A stretch of DNA of 64,000 nt from Chitinophaga costaii (GTDB lineage Bacteria > Bacteroidota > Bacteroidia > Chitinophagales > Chitinophagaceae). Made by a program: the position numbers and the translations under genes. The notes beneath the pieces are model-generated. The model had not been told where the DNA came from and did not search any database. It saw nothing but the letters and a program-made list of their open reading frames with translations. This document shows, piece after piece, positions 37,040 to 46,012 of this stretch; the stretch's first letter is position 1, and the number at the start of each line of letters is the position of its first letter. The stretch covers positions 62,001 through 126,000 of the forward strand of contig NZ_FMAR01000004.1 of the NCBI RefSeq assembly GCF_900094705.1, given 5' to 3'.

Positions 37040-37122
37040 GTTTGAAAAAAGTTGATGTTGGAAAGGTCCGGAGCTTTGCCGGCGGTGTACCAGTTAACTG
37101 GTCGGAGGACGATATGTGAATA
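37040..37122 (-). promoter_or_regulatory. Candidate thr attenuator region
   Basis: The segment between the leader-peptide stop and thrA holds competing stems. A stem AACCC-TTCG-GGGTT overlaps the end of the leader (37138-37125). ACCAG-TTAA-CTGGT lies at 37102-37089. A possible GG-c-AAAG / CTTTCC stem lies at 37080-37060, followed within ten bases by a run of six T (37050-37045) five bases before the thrA ATG. Which pair is the terminator is not certain from reading alone. Confidence 0.6.
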
Positions 37123-37161
37123 TTAACCCCGAAGGGTTGTAATAATGGTGGTAGTAATCAT
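37123..37161 (-). CDS. thrL: Threonine/isoleucine leader peptide
   Basis: ATG at 37161 opens a 12-codon frame reading M-I-T-T-T-I-I-T-T-L-R-G then TAA. Five Thr and three Ile in twelve codons, immediately upstream of thrA, is the same logic as enterobacterial thrL. There, ribosome stalling at Thr/Ile codons when charged tRNA is scarce prevents terminator formation. The peptide sequence is unrelated to the E. coli one apart from composition. The symbol is by analogy. Confidence 0.75.
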   Translation of the reverse strand: MITTTIITTLRG

Positions 37162-37707
37162 AAAGCTACCGCCAAAAGCCACAGTGAAGCCTGTTGCAGG
37201 AACGCTGCAAGGAGAGGAAAAGTGATATGTGGATATGCTGTACACTGCGTGTTAATGACTTTCTGGAAACAAAAGTGCGAAATAACAAGGACAATTGCAA
37301 TAGCATTTGTCAAACTTTTGAAATTATTTAAAGATGGTGTTGTTTTTTGATTAAATGCTGTAGCAACTAATGCCCGCTGCGTCTATTACAGGGCCTGGCT
37401 GCATTTTTACTGCGCAGGGGGGCCAGTATTTACCAGATGCGCACTATTTTTTGTGGCTTTACCGTGAAATCCCGTACATTAGCCATACAAATCACCTTCA
37501 TTTTGTCATCGTTACTGAAAAATAGCATTCAACTACGCTACTATTGCCTCATGGCCACCCTGGCTATGGATTCGACGATGTAATGCATATCCCCGCAGAA
37601 TGTAATGCCCTGTTTTTTTTGTACCTGCTTGCTGCTCTGGATGGCAGGTGTAGTGTATAATGAATTTGCATATTCCACTTTATATTTCCTGATTTCAATT
37701 TCCAGTC
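37162..37707. other. Divergent promoter region between thr operon and hmgA
   Basis: About 545 bases without a credible gene. It must hold the thr promoter (minus) and the hmgA promoter (plus). TGAATTTG near 37661 is one base off a -7 box for hmgA. No exact TAnnTTTG was found for thr. Confidence 0.4.
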
Positions 37708-38865
37708 ATGCCGCATTATCACCAGGCTGGCCGTATCCCGCACAAGCGGCATACCCAGTTTAGAAAGCCGGATGGAGGTTTGTTTGCCGAGCAGCTTTTT
37801 TCCACGGAAGGCTTCTCAGGCAATTCCTCATTGCTTTACCACTGCCATCCGCCCACCGAGATACTTTCGGTGGAAACGCCTTATGATGTAGCACCCCAGG
37901 TGGCGGAGGAGAAAATGTTGAAACACCGTAGCTTCCAAGGTTTCCACATAACCCCTCAAGACGATTATCTGCAAAGCCGTACGCCGGTGCTGGTGAATAG
38001 CGATGTGCATATTTCCCTGGCCGCTCCCCGTCATAGCATGGATGGCTATTGGTATAAAAATGCCGATGCAGACGAACTATTGTTTATCCACGAAGGCAGT
38101 GGTGTACTGCATTCCCAATATGGAGTGTTGACCTTTGGATATGGCGATTACCTGGTGGTGCCGCGCGGTACTATTTACCAATTATCTTTTGCCAGTGCAG
38201 ACAACCGGCTTTTTATCGTAGAGTCTTTCAGTCCTATCCGCTACCCAAAGCGATACCTGAGCAAATACGGGCAGCTACTGGAGCATGCGCCCTTTTGTGA
38301 GCGCGATATACGGCAGCCGCAAAACCTTCAGACCATAGATCAGGCGGGCGATTTTGTAATTCGCGTGAAAAAGAAGGGTGTCCTGTATCCCATTCATTAT
38401 GCGCATCATCCGTTCGATGTGGTAGGCTGGGATGGCTGCGAATATCCCTTTGCTTTTTCCATCCACGACTTTGAGCCCATCACGGGTCGCATACACCAGC
38501 CGCCACCGGTACATCAAACTTTTGAAGGCACTAATTTTGTAGTGTGTTCGTTCTGTCCACGCCTGTTCGATTACCACCCGCAATCTATCCCCGCGCCGTA
38601 TAATCATAGCAATATTGATAGCGACGAGGTCTTATATTATGTAGATGGCGATTTTATGAGCCGCAAACACGTGACAAGGGGTATGATCACCCTGCATCCT
38701 GCAGGCATTCCGCATGGGCCGCATCCCGGCGCAGTGGAAAAAAGCATTGGCGCCCGGGAAACGAAGGAGCTGGCCGTTATGGTCGATACCTTCCACCCCT
38801 TGCAGATCACCACAGCGGCCCTGGGTATTGAAGATGCAGATTATGTGAAGAGCTGGACGGAATAG
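37708..38865 (+). CDS. hmgA: Homogentisate 1,2-dioxygenase
   Basis: A 385-residue cupin-fold iron enzyme opening the ring of homogentisate to maleylacetoacetate in tyrosine and phenylalanine breakdown. Recognised by HHPFDVVGWDG, the iron-ligand region YNHSNIDSDEVLYY, and HPAGIPHGPHPG near the end. It is shorter than the eukaryotic enzyme but normal for bacteria. It is the first gene of a plus-strand group that also contains the preceding step, 4-hydroxyphenylpyruvate dioxygenase. The later steps (isomerase, fumarylacetoacetase) are not in the window. Confidence 0.93.
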   Translation: MPHYHQAGRIPHKRHTQFRKPDGGLFAEQLFSTEGFSGNSSLLYHCHPPTEILSVETPYDVAPQVAEEKMLKHRSFQGFHITPQDDYLQSRTPVLVNSDVHISLAAPRHSMDGYWYKNADADELLFIHEGSGVLHSQYGVLTFGYGDYLVVPRGTIYQLSFASADNRLFIVESFSPIRYPKRYLSKYGQLLEHAPFCERDIRQPQNLQTIDQAGDFVIRVKKKGVLYPIHYAHHPFDVVGWDGCEYPFAFSIHDFEPITGRIHQPPPVHQTFEGTNFVVCSFCPRLFDYHPQSIPAPYNHSNIDSDEVLYYVDGDFMSRKHVTRGMITLHPAGIPHGPHPGAVEKSIGARETKELAVMVDTFHPLQITTAALGIEDADYVKSWTE

Positions 38866-38986
38866 CCGCTGCCATGTATGTGTATTAATAAAATGGTAAT
38901 GCAGGCCAAAGAATCTATCAAGCAGGAAAATGCTATCATAAACGCAATTACCTTTTAATTAATACAACCTACTAAAAACACAAATT

Positions 38987-39988
38987 ATGGAATACCGTCA
39001 ACTTGGAAAGAGCAATGTATCTGTATCTGCCGTAACATTCGGCGCCTGGGCTATTGGTGGATGGATGTGGGGTGGCAGTGAACATAAAGACGCCATCAAA
39101 GCTATCCAAACCTCCATCGACGAGGGAGTAACTTCTATCGATACCGCCCCGATCTACGGGCAGGGTTACAGTGAAGAACTAGTAGGAGAGGCCTTGCAAG
39201 GCGTAAACCGCGATAAAGTACAAGTGCTGACCAAATTTGGTATGCGCTGGGATCTGGCCTCCCCGCATGGAGAACTGGCCATGAAAAGTAAAGACAATCA
39301 GGGCAATGCCATTGACGTATACAAATATGCCGGCAGGGATAGTGTGATTAAGGAATGTGAAGACAGCCTCCGCCGCCTTCGTACCGATTACATAGACCTG
39401 TATCAGATTCACTGGCACGACAGCACTACGCCCATAGAAGAAACCTATGAAGCCGTGTTGCGCTTGCAGGAACAGGGTAAAATACTGGAAGCAGGCGTGT
39501 GCAATTATAACGTGTCACAGATGAAACGCGCACATGCCGTCATCCCACTGGCTTCAAACCAGGTGCCTTACAGCATGGTGGAGAAAGGCATTGAGCATGA
39601 AGTAGTGCCGTACGCCATCCGGGAGAACATTGGCATACTGGCATACAGTCCGTTGCAGCGGGGTATTCTCACCGGAAAAATTCGCCCGGGGCATGTATTT
39701 GCCGAAGGCGATAACCGGGGCAGCACCCGGTCTTACCAGCCCGAGAACGTGCGCCGTATCAACGACTTCCTGGCCAAGATCAAACCATTGGCAGAAAGCA
39801 AAAACGCCACCCTGGGCCAGCTTGTTATCCGCTGGACTATAGAACGGCCAGGCATTAGCGCTGCCCTGGTGGGTGCGCGTAATGCAGACCAGGCCTTACA
39901 AAACGCCCGCGCCGTACAGGTAAGATTATCGTCGGAGGAAATTGATTTTATTAATAAACATTTACAAGCATTATTACTCGTTTCATAA
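38987..39988 (+). CDS. Aldo/keto reductase
   Basis: A 333-residue NADPH-dependent (alpha/beta)8 barrel. The catalytic tetrad residues appear as Asp in SIDTAPIYGQGYSE, with its Tyr, then Lys in LTKFG and His in YQIHWHD, and the cofactor end is ISAALVGARN. The substrate cannot be read. It sits between two tyrosine-catabolic genes, 121 bases after hmgA and 30 before hpd, so it is probably co-expressed with hpd. TACCTTTT, one base off a -7 box, lies 30 bases before the ATG. Confidence 0.9.
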   Translation: MEYRQLGKSNVSVSAVTFGAWAIGGWMWGGSEHKDAIKAIQTSIDEGVTSIDTAPIYGQGYSEELVGEALQGVNRDKVQVLTKFGMRWDLASPHGELAMKSKDNQGNAIDVYKYAGRDSVIKECEDSLRRLRTDYIDLYQIHWHDSTTPIEETYEAVLRLQEQGKILEAGVCNYNVSQMKRAHAVIPLASNQVPYSMVEKGIEHEVVPYAIRENIGILAYSPLQRGILTGKIRPGHVFAEGDNRGSTRSYQPENVRRINDFLAKIKPLAESKNATLGQLVIRWTIERPGISAALVGARNADQALQNARAVQVRLSSEEIDFINKHLQALLLVS

Positions 39989-40018
39989 AGTCAAAACCAA
40001 CCAATCCGTTACAACAAC

Positions 40019-41155
40019 ATGAACATGGAATCTACACTTGCAAACCATCCCGCCATCGCCACCCAGGAAGATTTCCTGCCGCTGAATGGCACCGATTACG
40101 TAGAGTTTTATGTGGGCAACGCCAAGCAGGCCGCCCACTTCTACAAGACCGCTTTCGGCTTCCAGACAGTGGCTTATGCCGGTCCAGAAACGGGGGTGCG
40201 CGACCGCTCTTCTTATGTGCTGGTGCAAAACAAGCTACGGTTTGTATTGACCACGGCCATGTATGCCGATTCCGACATTGCCCGCCATGTAGATAAACAC
40301 GGCGACGCCATTAAAGTGCTGGCGCTTTGGGTAGACGATGCCCGCAGCGCTTTTGAAGAAACAATAAAACGTGGCGCAAAGCCTTATCTGGAGCCAGTTA
40401 CGGAGAAAGATGAATTTGGAGAGGTAGTGCGCAGCGGCATTTACACCTATGGAGAAACGGTACACTTGTTCATTGAAAGAAAAGACTACAAAGGCGCTTT
40501 CCTGCCCGGTTACAAAGCAGTAAAAAGCGCCTACAATCCTGCCGATGCAGGCCTGCAATATGTAGACCATTGCGTAGGAAATGTAGGGTGGAATGAAATG
40601 AACACCTGGGTAGATTTCTATGAAAAAGTAATGGGCTTCCGTAATCTCATTTCTTTCGACGATGCAGATATATCCACGGAGTATTCCGCCCTGATGAGCA
40701 AGGTGATGAGCAATGGCAATGGCCGCGTGAAATTCCCGATTAATGAACCCGCCGAAGGAAAGAAAAAATCCCAGATAGAAGAATACTTGGATTTCTACGG
40801 TGGTCCCGGCGTACAGCACGTAGCGATTGCCACCAATGATATCATTAAAACCGTATCCGACTTGCAGGCCCGGGGCGTAGAGTTTCTCTCCGTACCAAAT
40901 ACTTATTATGCAGATCTACAAAGACGCGTAGGCAAGATCGATGAAGACATTGCTTCGCTGGAACGGTTGGGCATATTGGTAGACCGGGATGATGAAGGTT
41001 ATCTTTTGCAAATCTTTACCAAACCATTGCAAGACCGCCCTACAGTGTTCTTCGAAATCATCCAGCGCAAGGGAGCCGTATCTTTCGGTAAAGGTAATTT
41101 CAAGGCGCTGTTCGAATCAATTGAGCGGGAGCAGGAGTTAAGGGGTAATTTGTAA
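40019..41155 (+). CDS. hpd: 4-Hydroxyphenylpyruvate dioxygenase
   Basis: A 378-residue non-haem iron enzyme turning 4-hydroxyphenylpyruvate into homogentisate, the substrate of the hmgA product. It has two vicinal-oxygen-chelate domains. The iron ligands are the His of YVDHCVGNV, the His of VQHVAIAT and the Glu of FFEIIQRKG. The C-terminal gate helix FGKGNFKALFESIE is typical. A second ATG six bases on is an alternative start. A terminator follows. Confidence 0.96.
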   Translation: MNMESTLANHPAIATQEDFLPLNGTDYVEFYVGNAKQAAHFYKTAFGFQTVAYAGPETGVRDRSSYVLVQNKLRFVLTTAMYADSDIARHVDKHGDAIKVLALWVDDARSAFEETIKRGAKPYLEPVTEKDEFGEVVRSGIYTYGETVHLFIERKDYKGAFLPGYKAVKSAYNPADAGLQYVDHCVGNVGWNEMNTWVDFYEKVMGFRNLISFDDADISTEYSALMSKVMSNGNGRVKFPINEPAEGKKKSQIEEYLDFYGGPGVQHVAIATNDIIKTVSDLQARGVEFLSVPNTYYADLQRRVGKIDEDIASLERLGILVDRDDEGYLLQIFTKPLQDRPTVFFEIIQRKGAVSFGKGNFKALFESIEREQELRGNL

Positions 41156-41184
41156 GGTGTTCTGATGTTTATAAATCAAAAGGG

Positions 41185-41217
41185 AGGCATCTGCGCAGGC
41201 AGGTGCCTTTTCTTTTG
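41185..41217 (+). terminator. Terminator of the tyrosine-catabolic genes
   Basis: GGCATCTGC pairs with GCAGGTGCC (one T-G wobble) around a 4-base loop, followed by TTTTCTTTT. Confidence 0.85.
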
Positions 41218-41436
41218 GCAACCTTGTACTGATCAATGCAATGAGCCGCCTGGTACTGATCTTGCGGGTCCAAATGTTTTGAAACGGTCTGTTCCATTCC
41301 CGCAGCGCCTTGGATTTCAGAGCATATGCTGCAACTGAACCTATTTTAAGGAGGTGAAGAAGAAAAGTGCCATAAATTCTTGTTAAAAACAAAATACACT
41401 ATTGGCTGCATGCTGCCAAAAGCCCGGCTTTTTTGT

Positions 41437-41444
41437 TAAATTTG
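41437..41444 (+). promoter_or_regulatory. -7 promoter box
   Basis: TAAATTTG, an exact TAnnTTTG match, lies 47 bases before the small membrane protein ATG. No clear -33 element. Confidence 0.45.
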
Positions 41445-41491
41445 TACCTGACCCGGAACCGATAAAATAATCCGCCCGGCTTTACGTTGTT

Positions 41492-41686
41492 ATGAACAGC
41501 CATATAATAATTGGTGTAATATTTTTATTGGGGGGCATTTTCCAGAGTATTACGGCTTTCCTGGTTTTCAGGGGCCACCAGCATTACGCAGTGCGTTTCC
41601 TAGGACGTAAGGGTAGTGCAGTATTATACTTGTTGCTGGCTTGTCTTATGTATTTCATCGCCTGGTTTCACCTGGCTAACAGATAA
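41492..41686 (+). CDS. Small two-helix membrane protein
   Basis: A 64-residue protein with two hydrophobic helices (~5-26 and ~43-60) separated by a basic loop (RFLGRKGS). No family was recognised. Its ORF fits a -7 box upstream and the YkuD-domain gene starts 18 bases after it, so the two are probably one operon. It could be an accessory membrane partner of the next protein. Confidence 0.7.
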   Translation: MNSHIIIGVIFLLGGIFQSITAFLVFRGHQHYAVRFLGRKGSAVLYLLLACLMYFIAWFHLANR

Positions 41687-41704
41687 AGAAGAAGTTGTGT
41701 CATT

Positions 41705-42457
41705 ATGATGAAATGGACTACCTTATCCCTGTCGCTGCTGTTGCTTGCCGGAACGTTGCATGCACAACAATCCTTTTTGGAGAACCAGAAACTATTTCCT
41801 AAAGTGGGAGACGCTTACCGTATGAAGGAAGAGGCGTTGAGAAAAGAATTTGAAAAAAAAGGGCTTACCTATCCAGCCAAATATATTTACCTCCGCTCTT
41901 TTAAGCTGGATAGTGAGCTGGAAATATGGGTAAAGAATAATATTGCCGATACCTTCCGGCTGTTTAAAACTTACCGGGTATGCACCCTGTCGGGCAAGAT
42001 GGGGCCAAAGCGCCATGAGGGCGACCTTCAGGTACCGGAAGGATTTTATTATATCAATGATTTTAATCCTAACAGTAATTATCACCTGTCGCTGGGTATT
42101 AATTATCCGAACTATTCCGACCGCATCTTAAGCGATCCCAAAAGACCGGGCAATGAAATTTATATACACGGCAACTGTGTAACGATTGGCTGTATTCCAC
42201 TCAGCGATGAATATATAGACGAAGTATATATCATGGCGGTGAATGCCAAAAACGCCGGAGAAGATTTTATCCCGGTGCATGTTTATCCGGTGAAGTTTAG
42301 TAATACGGGTTCTACCGGTTATCTGATGAATAAAGTGTGTACCAATGATAACGATGAGCAGTTCTGGAATAAACTGCGAACGGCCTACGAATATTTTGAA
42401 AAGCATCACCGCATACCGGTGATCATGACAGACGCCCAGGGGAAATATGTAATGTAG
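41705..42457 (+). CDS. YafK/DpaA-like YkuD-domain protein
   Basis: A 250-residue periplasmic protein with a signal peptide ending TLHAQQ. The catalytic motif of the YkuD fold is seen as IYIHGNCVTIGCIPLSD (His, Gly and catalytic Cys), preceded by MGPKRHEGD and VPEGFYYI, which are typical of the YafK branch. YkuD enzymes form L,D-crosslinks in peptidoglycan; the E. coli YafK member (DpaA) instead cuts lipoprotein off peptidoglycan. Which reaction occurs here cannot be read. It ends at a strong terminator. Confidence 0.87.
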   Translation: MMKWTTLSLSLLLLAGTLHAQQSFLENQKLFPKVGDAYRMKEEALRKEFEKKGLTYPAKYIYLRSFKLDSELEIWVKNNIADTFRLFKTYRVCTLSGKMGPKRHEGDLQVPEGFYYINDFNPNSNYHLSLGINYPNYSDRILSDPKRPGNEIYIHGNCVTIGCIPLSDEYIDEVYIMAVNAKNAGEDFIPVHVYPVKFSNTGSTGYLMNKVCTNDNDEQFWNKLRTAYEYFEKHHRIPVIMTDAQGKYVM

Positions 42458-42540
42458 GCAGGCGCGGCCTTTGCCTCCCCTAAGCAGGCTCATTCGTTGC
42501 AAGTAGTAGTGAAAAATAATATAACCAAAATACCCTGTAT

Positions 42541-42580
42541 AAGCCAGCAATTCCTTGGGGAACTTGCTGGCTTTTTCTTT
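42541..42580 (+). terminator. Terminator after the YkuD-domain gene
   Basis: A 10-bp stem (AAGCCAGCAA / TTGCTGGCTT) capped by TTCC / GGAA, then TTTTTCTTTT. Confidence 0.9.
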
Positions 42581-42800
42581 TGCCCGCTATGGCCCCCTGT
42601 AGCCTGAATTAGGTCATTTTGACGCAATGAAAGCCTGCATTAGAAAAATTTAATTTCTGCGCCAATCCCTTACTGGTAAATACTTAGCATGAGCGAATAA
42701 GCGTAAAAATGTCCCATTTATCAATTAAGCCCTTGAAATGTCAGAAATTTTTTTCAACTTGTTGGGAATAGGTTTAATTCCACTTATCCAACTCAACACC
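42581..42800. other. Upstream region of the oxidoreductase operon
   Basis: No gene was seen. TAGGTTTA (42769-42776), one base off the -7 consensus, lies 24 bases before the ATG at 42801. Confidence 0.35.
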
Positions 42801-43370
42801 ATGAACAGAAGAGAAGCCATCAGAAGCGTTGCCATCCTGCTGGGTACGGCCGTTTCTGCCTCCACTTTAGCTGCGCTGAATGGTTGTAAAACGGGTCCAA
42901 AGAACTATGCTTTACAAGCGCCGGAAACCAAGGCCCTGCTATCAGAAGTAGCAGAAACCATCATCCCTACAACCAATACGCCTGGCGCTAAAGCCGCCGG
43001 GGTGGATGCATTTATTATTACCATGCTGAATGATTGCTACAAGCCTGAAGACCAACAACGGGTGCTGGACGGCCTGAAGCAGATAGATGAAGCCAGTAAT
43101 AAACAATTTTCCAAAAACTTCATTGATCTTACGCCGGAGCAGCGTACACAGTTGCTCACCGGTATTGATAAAGAAAGGGTCGCTTACAATCAGCAGCCCA
43201 AGAAAGATGGCGCTGGCCCTCATTATTTCCAAGTAATTAAGGAACTTACATTACTAGGTTACTTTACCTCAAAACCGGGTGCTACCGAGGCGCTGCGTTA
43301 TGTGGCAGTACCTACCAGATTTGATCCCTGCCTGCCCTATAAAAAAGGCGAAAAGGCCTGGGCAATGTAG
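42801..43370 (+). CDS. Gluconate 2-dehydrogenase subunit 3-family protein
   Basis: A 189-residue protein starting at ATG 42801 with a twin-arginine-type signal (MNRREAIRSVAIL) ending around a possible lipobox (LNGC). The rest matches the small subunit that accompanies membrane-bound or periplasmic GMC dehydrogenases (LLSEVAETIIPTTNTPGAKA). A longer frame from 42738 would hide the signal. In known systems the Tat signal on this subunit carries the flavoprotein subunit across the membrane, and that subunit is encoded next, 103 bases on. Confidence 0.86.
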   Translation: MNRREAIRSVAILLGTAVSASTLAALNGCKTGPKNYALQAPETKALLSEVAETIIPTTNTPGAKAAGVDAFIITMLNDCYKPEDQQRVLDGLKQIDEASNKQFSKNFIDLTPEQRTQLLTGIDKERVAYNQQPKKDGAGPHYFQVIKELTLLGYFTSKPGATEALRYVAVPTRFDPCLPYKKGEKAWAM

Positions 43371-43473
43371 TACCTGTATTCCCCTTATTCGTGTATATTA
43401 CTTATTTAACAAGGAAGCCATCAAACCCACGACCTAGTGCGCCCGGGTGCGATACAGACGAAAATATTTCCAC

Positions 43474-45171
43474 ATGAACTTAAACGTAAAAGCAGCCGCG
43501 CAAAATACTTATGACGCCATCGTAATTGGATCTGGCGTAAGCGGTGGTTGGGCCGCTAAAGAGCTTACCGAACATGGTCTTACCGTATTGATGCTGGACC
43601 GTGGCAAAAAACTGGAACACGTAAAAGATTACGAAACGGCGACCAAAGACCCGTGGGAGTTCCCTCACCGGGGACGCATTACAGTAGAACAGCGGGAAAC
43701 TCATCCCAAACTGAGCCGCGACTATCCTTATAGCGAACACAATGAAAAATATTGGATCAACGACAGCGAATCGCCTTATAACGAGGAAAAACGCTTCGAC
43801 TGGTATCGCCCAGATATCGTGGGAGGCAAATCTATTATGTGGGGCCGCCAGAGCTACCGCTGGAGTGATCTGGATTTTGAGGCTAACCTGAAAGATGGCA
43901 TTGCCATAGACTGGCCCATCCGTTATAAAGACCTGGAAGCCTGGTATACCTATGTAGAACGCTTCATTGGCGTGAGTGGCCAGGCAGAAAAGCTGCCTCA
44001 GCTTCCCGACAGTCATTTCATGCCGCCTATGGCCATGAATTGTGTGGAAGAAGCGGTAAAACACAGTATAGAAGGCAAATTTTCTAACCGCCGCATGACC
44101 ATTGGCCGGGTGGCCAATATCACGGAGCCCCTGCCTGGCCGTACCAACTGCCAGTACCGCAATTTGTGCAGCCGGGGCTGTCCATTCGGGGCCTACTTCA
44201 GTACGCAGTCATCTACACTGCCTGCTGCCGTAGCTACCGGCAAACTCACCCTGCGTCCGGATAGTATTGTAAATTCTATAATTTATGACGAAAAAGCCGG
44301 CAAAGCTACCGGCGTGCGCGTGATTGATAAACACAGCAAGGAAGTAACCGAATATTACGCCAAGATCGTGTTTGTGAATGGCTCTACCCTGGGTTCTACA
44401 TTCGTGCTGATGAACTCTATCTCCAACCGTTTCCCTAATGGATTGGGCAACGATAGTGGTGTACTGGGTAAATACCTGATGGACCACCACTTCCGTACCG
44501 GTGCCTCCGGTAAAGTGGAAGGGTTCGACGATAAATATTACTTTGGCCGCCGTGCCAATGGTATTTACATTCCCCGCTATCGCAACATTGGTAGCGATAA
44601 GCGCGACTATCTGCGTGGCTTCGGCTACCAGGGCGGTGCCAGCCGGGAAGGATGGGCGCGGGGTATCGCAGAAATTGGCGTAGGTAAAGACTTTAAGGAA
44701 ATGCTCACCGAACCAGGCGACTGGAGTATGGGCCTGGGCGGTTTCGGAGAATGCCTGCCTTACGAAGATAACTACGTAACGCTGGATAACTCCACCAAAG
44801 ACGCCTGGGGGCAGCCTGTGCTGAAGTTTCACGCCGAATTCAAGGAAAACGAGCAGAAAATGCGCAAGGATATGATGAACGACGCAGCCGAAATGCTGGA
44901 AGCCGCCGGGTTGAAAGATGTGAAGACCTACGACGGCGGATCTTATCCCGGCATGGCCATTCATGAAATGGGTACTGCCCGCATGGGACGCGATCCTAAA
45001 ACCTCTATTCTCAATGGGTACAACCAGATGCATAGCGTAAAGAACGTGTTCGTAACAGACGGAGCCTCCATGGTATCTGCCGCCTGCGTAAATCCTTCCC
45101 TTACCTATATGGCCATGACCGCCAGGGCGGTGGATTATGCCGTGAAGGAAATGAAGAAAGGCAACATTTAA
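43474..45171 (+). CDS. GMC-family FAD oxidoreductase
   Basis: A 565-residue flavoprotein. The N-terminal FAD loop is IVIGSGVSGGWAAKEL, and a second motif is GGKSIMWGRQSYR. The GMC C-terminal domain has the active-site His in AIHEMGTARMG and an Asn-containing ACVNPSLTYMA. There is no signal peptide, consistent with co-export with the Tat-bearing subunit upstream. The substrate is probably a sugar or sugar alcohol. No cytochrome c subunit follows, so the electron acceptor is unknown. ATG 43474 is chosen over an in-frame GTG at 43447. Confidence 0.92.
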   Translation: MNLNVKAAAQNTYDAIVIGSGVSGGWAAKELTEHGLTVLMLDRGKKLEHVKDYETATKDPWEFPHRGRITVEQRETHPKLSRDYPYSEHNEKYWINDSESPYNEEKRFDWYRPDIVGGKSIMWGRQSYRWSDLDFEANLKDGIAIDWPIRYKDLEAWYTYVERFIGVSGQAEKLPQLPDSHFMPPMAMNCVEEAVKHSIEGKFSNRRMTIGRVANITEPLPGRTNCQYRNLCSRGCPFGAYFSTQSSTLPAAVATGKLTLRPDSIVNSIIYDEKAGKATGVRVIDKHSKEVTEYYAKIVFVNGSTLGSTFVLMNSISNRFPNGLGNDSGVLGKYLMDHHFRTGASGKVEGFDDKYYFGRRANGIYIPRYRNIGSDKRDYLRGFGYQGGASREGWARGIAEIGVGKDFKEMLTEPGDWSMGLGGFGECLPYEDNYVTLDNSTKDAWGQPVLKFHAEFKENEQKMRKDMMNDAAEMLEAAGLKDVKTYDGGSYPGMAIHEMGTARMGRDPKTSILNGYNQMHSVKNVFVTDGASMVSAACVNPSLTYMAMTARAVDYAVKEMKKGNI

Positions 45172-45195
45172 TTATTTTTGTCAGCCAATAACAGT

Positions 45196-45222
45196 GGCCG
45201 TTCCATTAGGAGCGGCCTTTTT
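45196..45222 (+). terminator. Terminator of the oxidoreductase operon
   Basis: GGCCGTTCC pairs with GGAGCGGCC (one wobble), loop ATTA, then five T. Confidence 0.87.
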
Positions 45223-45412
45223 GTATTAAACATTTTTAAATATATCCTGCACCCAACCGTTAACATCCCATATCTGGCTTTTTTATTATCTTAGAAATAG
45301 CACATATTCCACTTTGATAAGTACTATAATTATTTCCCCGTTTCTTAACATGGACGTTCGTCTTTATTCCTGTTTTCCAAAATTATAATCTTTCATCGCT
45401 AAACTCCAGCAC

Positions 45413-45859
45413 ATGACTACCGTAAAACAAATCCTGCAGGTGAAGGGCCATGCAGTGTACACCATTCAACCGGACAATTCGGTGTACCAGGCGCTGGAAG
45501 CGCTGGTAAATTATAATGTGGGGGCCCTCATGGTATTGGATGCTGGCGGCCATTTCCTCGGCGTGTTTTCCGAACGGGACTATGCACGCCGTGTGGTACT
45601 AAAAGGCCGCAATTCCCGCGAAACATTTATTCACGACATCATGTCCGAACATCCCATTTCGGTAAGGGAAGAAGACACATTGGAACACTGCATGCAGCTT
45701 ATGACAGATAAGCATATCCGGCATCTACCCGTGGTTGATGCCCAGCAACGGCTAGTAGGACTGGTGTCTATCGGCGATCTGGTGAAGCAAATCATGCGTG
45801 AGCAGCAGCATACCATTCAAAACCTGGAGAAATATATTTCCGGCGCTTATCATGGATGA
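45413..45859 (+). CDS. CBS-domain pair protein
   Basis: A 148-residue protein made of two CBS domains (~10-65 and ~75-130; VGALMVLD with FSERDYARRV, and HLPVVD with VGLVSIGDLV). Such modules bind adenosyl ligands such as AMP, ATP or SAM and tune partner proteins. No catalytic part is present and no partner is adjacent. Confidence 0.9.
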   Translation: MTTVKQILQVKGHAVYTIQPDNSVYQALEALVNYNVGALMVLDAGGHFLGVFSERDYARRVVLKGRNSRETFIHDIMSEHPISVREEDTLEHCMQLMTDKHIRHLPVVDAQQRLVGLVSIGDLVKQIMREQQHTIQNLEKYISGAYHG

Positions 45860-45978
45860 TGCCTGGGTTTATTGCGGATTTCCATTGACGTCCTGAAAGC
45901 TGGTGCTAAAAGAATAAAATTAACAGGATCAGAAATGGGATTTACGGCCCACATTGCAAGGAGGGCATCCATAAAGCT

Positions 45979-46012
45979 AAAACAAAAAGGGCGCAGGAAA
46001 AATCCTGCGCCC
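45979..46012 (-). terminator. Terminator of the outer-membrane receptor gene
   Basis: A perfect 9-bp stem (GGGCGCAGG / CCTGCGCCC) with a 6-base loop, followed on the minus strand by TTTTTGTTTT. It lies 120 bases after the receptor gene stop. Confidence 0.85.

Noticed and set aside
37085..37099. A 15-base string GTGTACCAGTTAACT shared with 54144-54158
   Set aside because: One such match is expected by chance in a window of this size. The second copy lacks the palindromic extension and has no comparable context.
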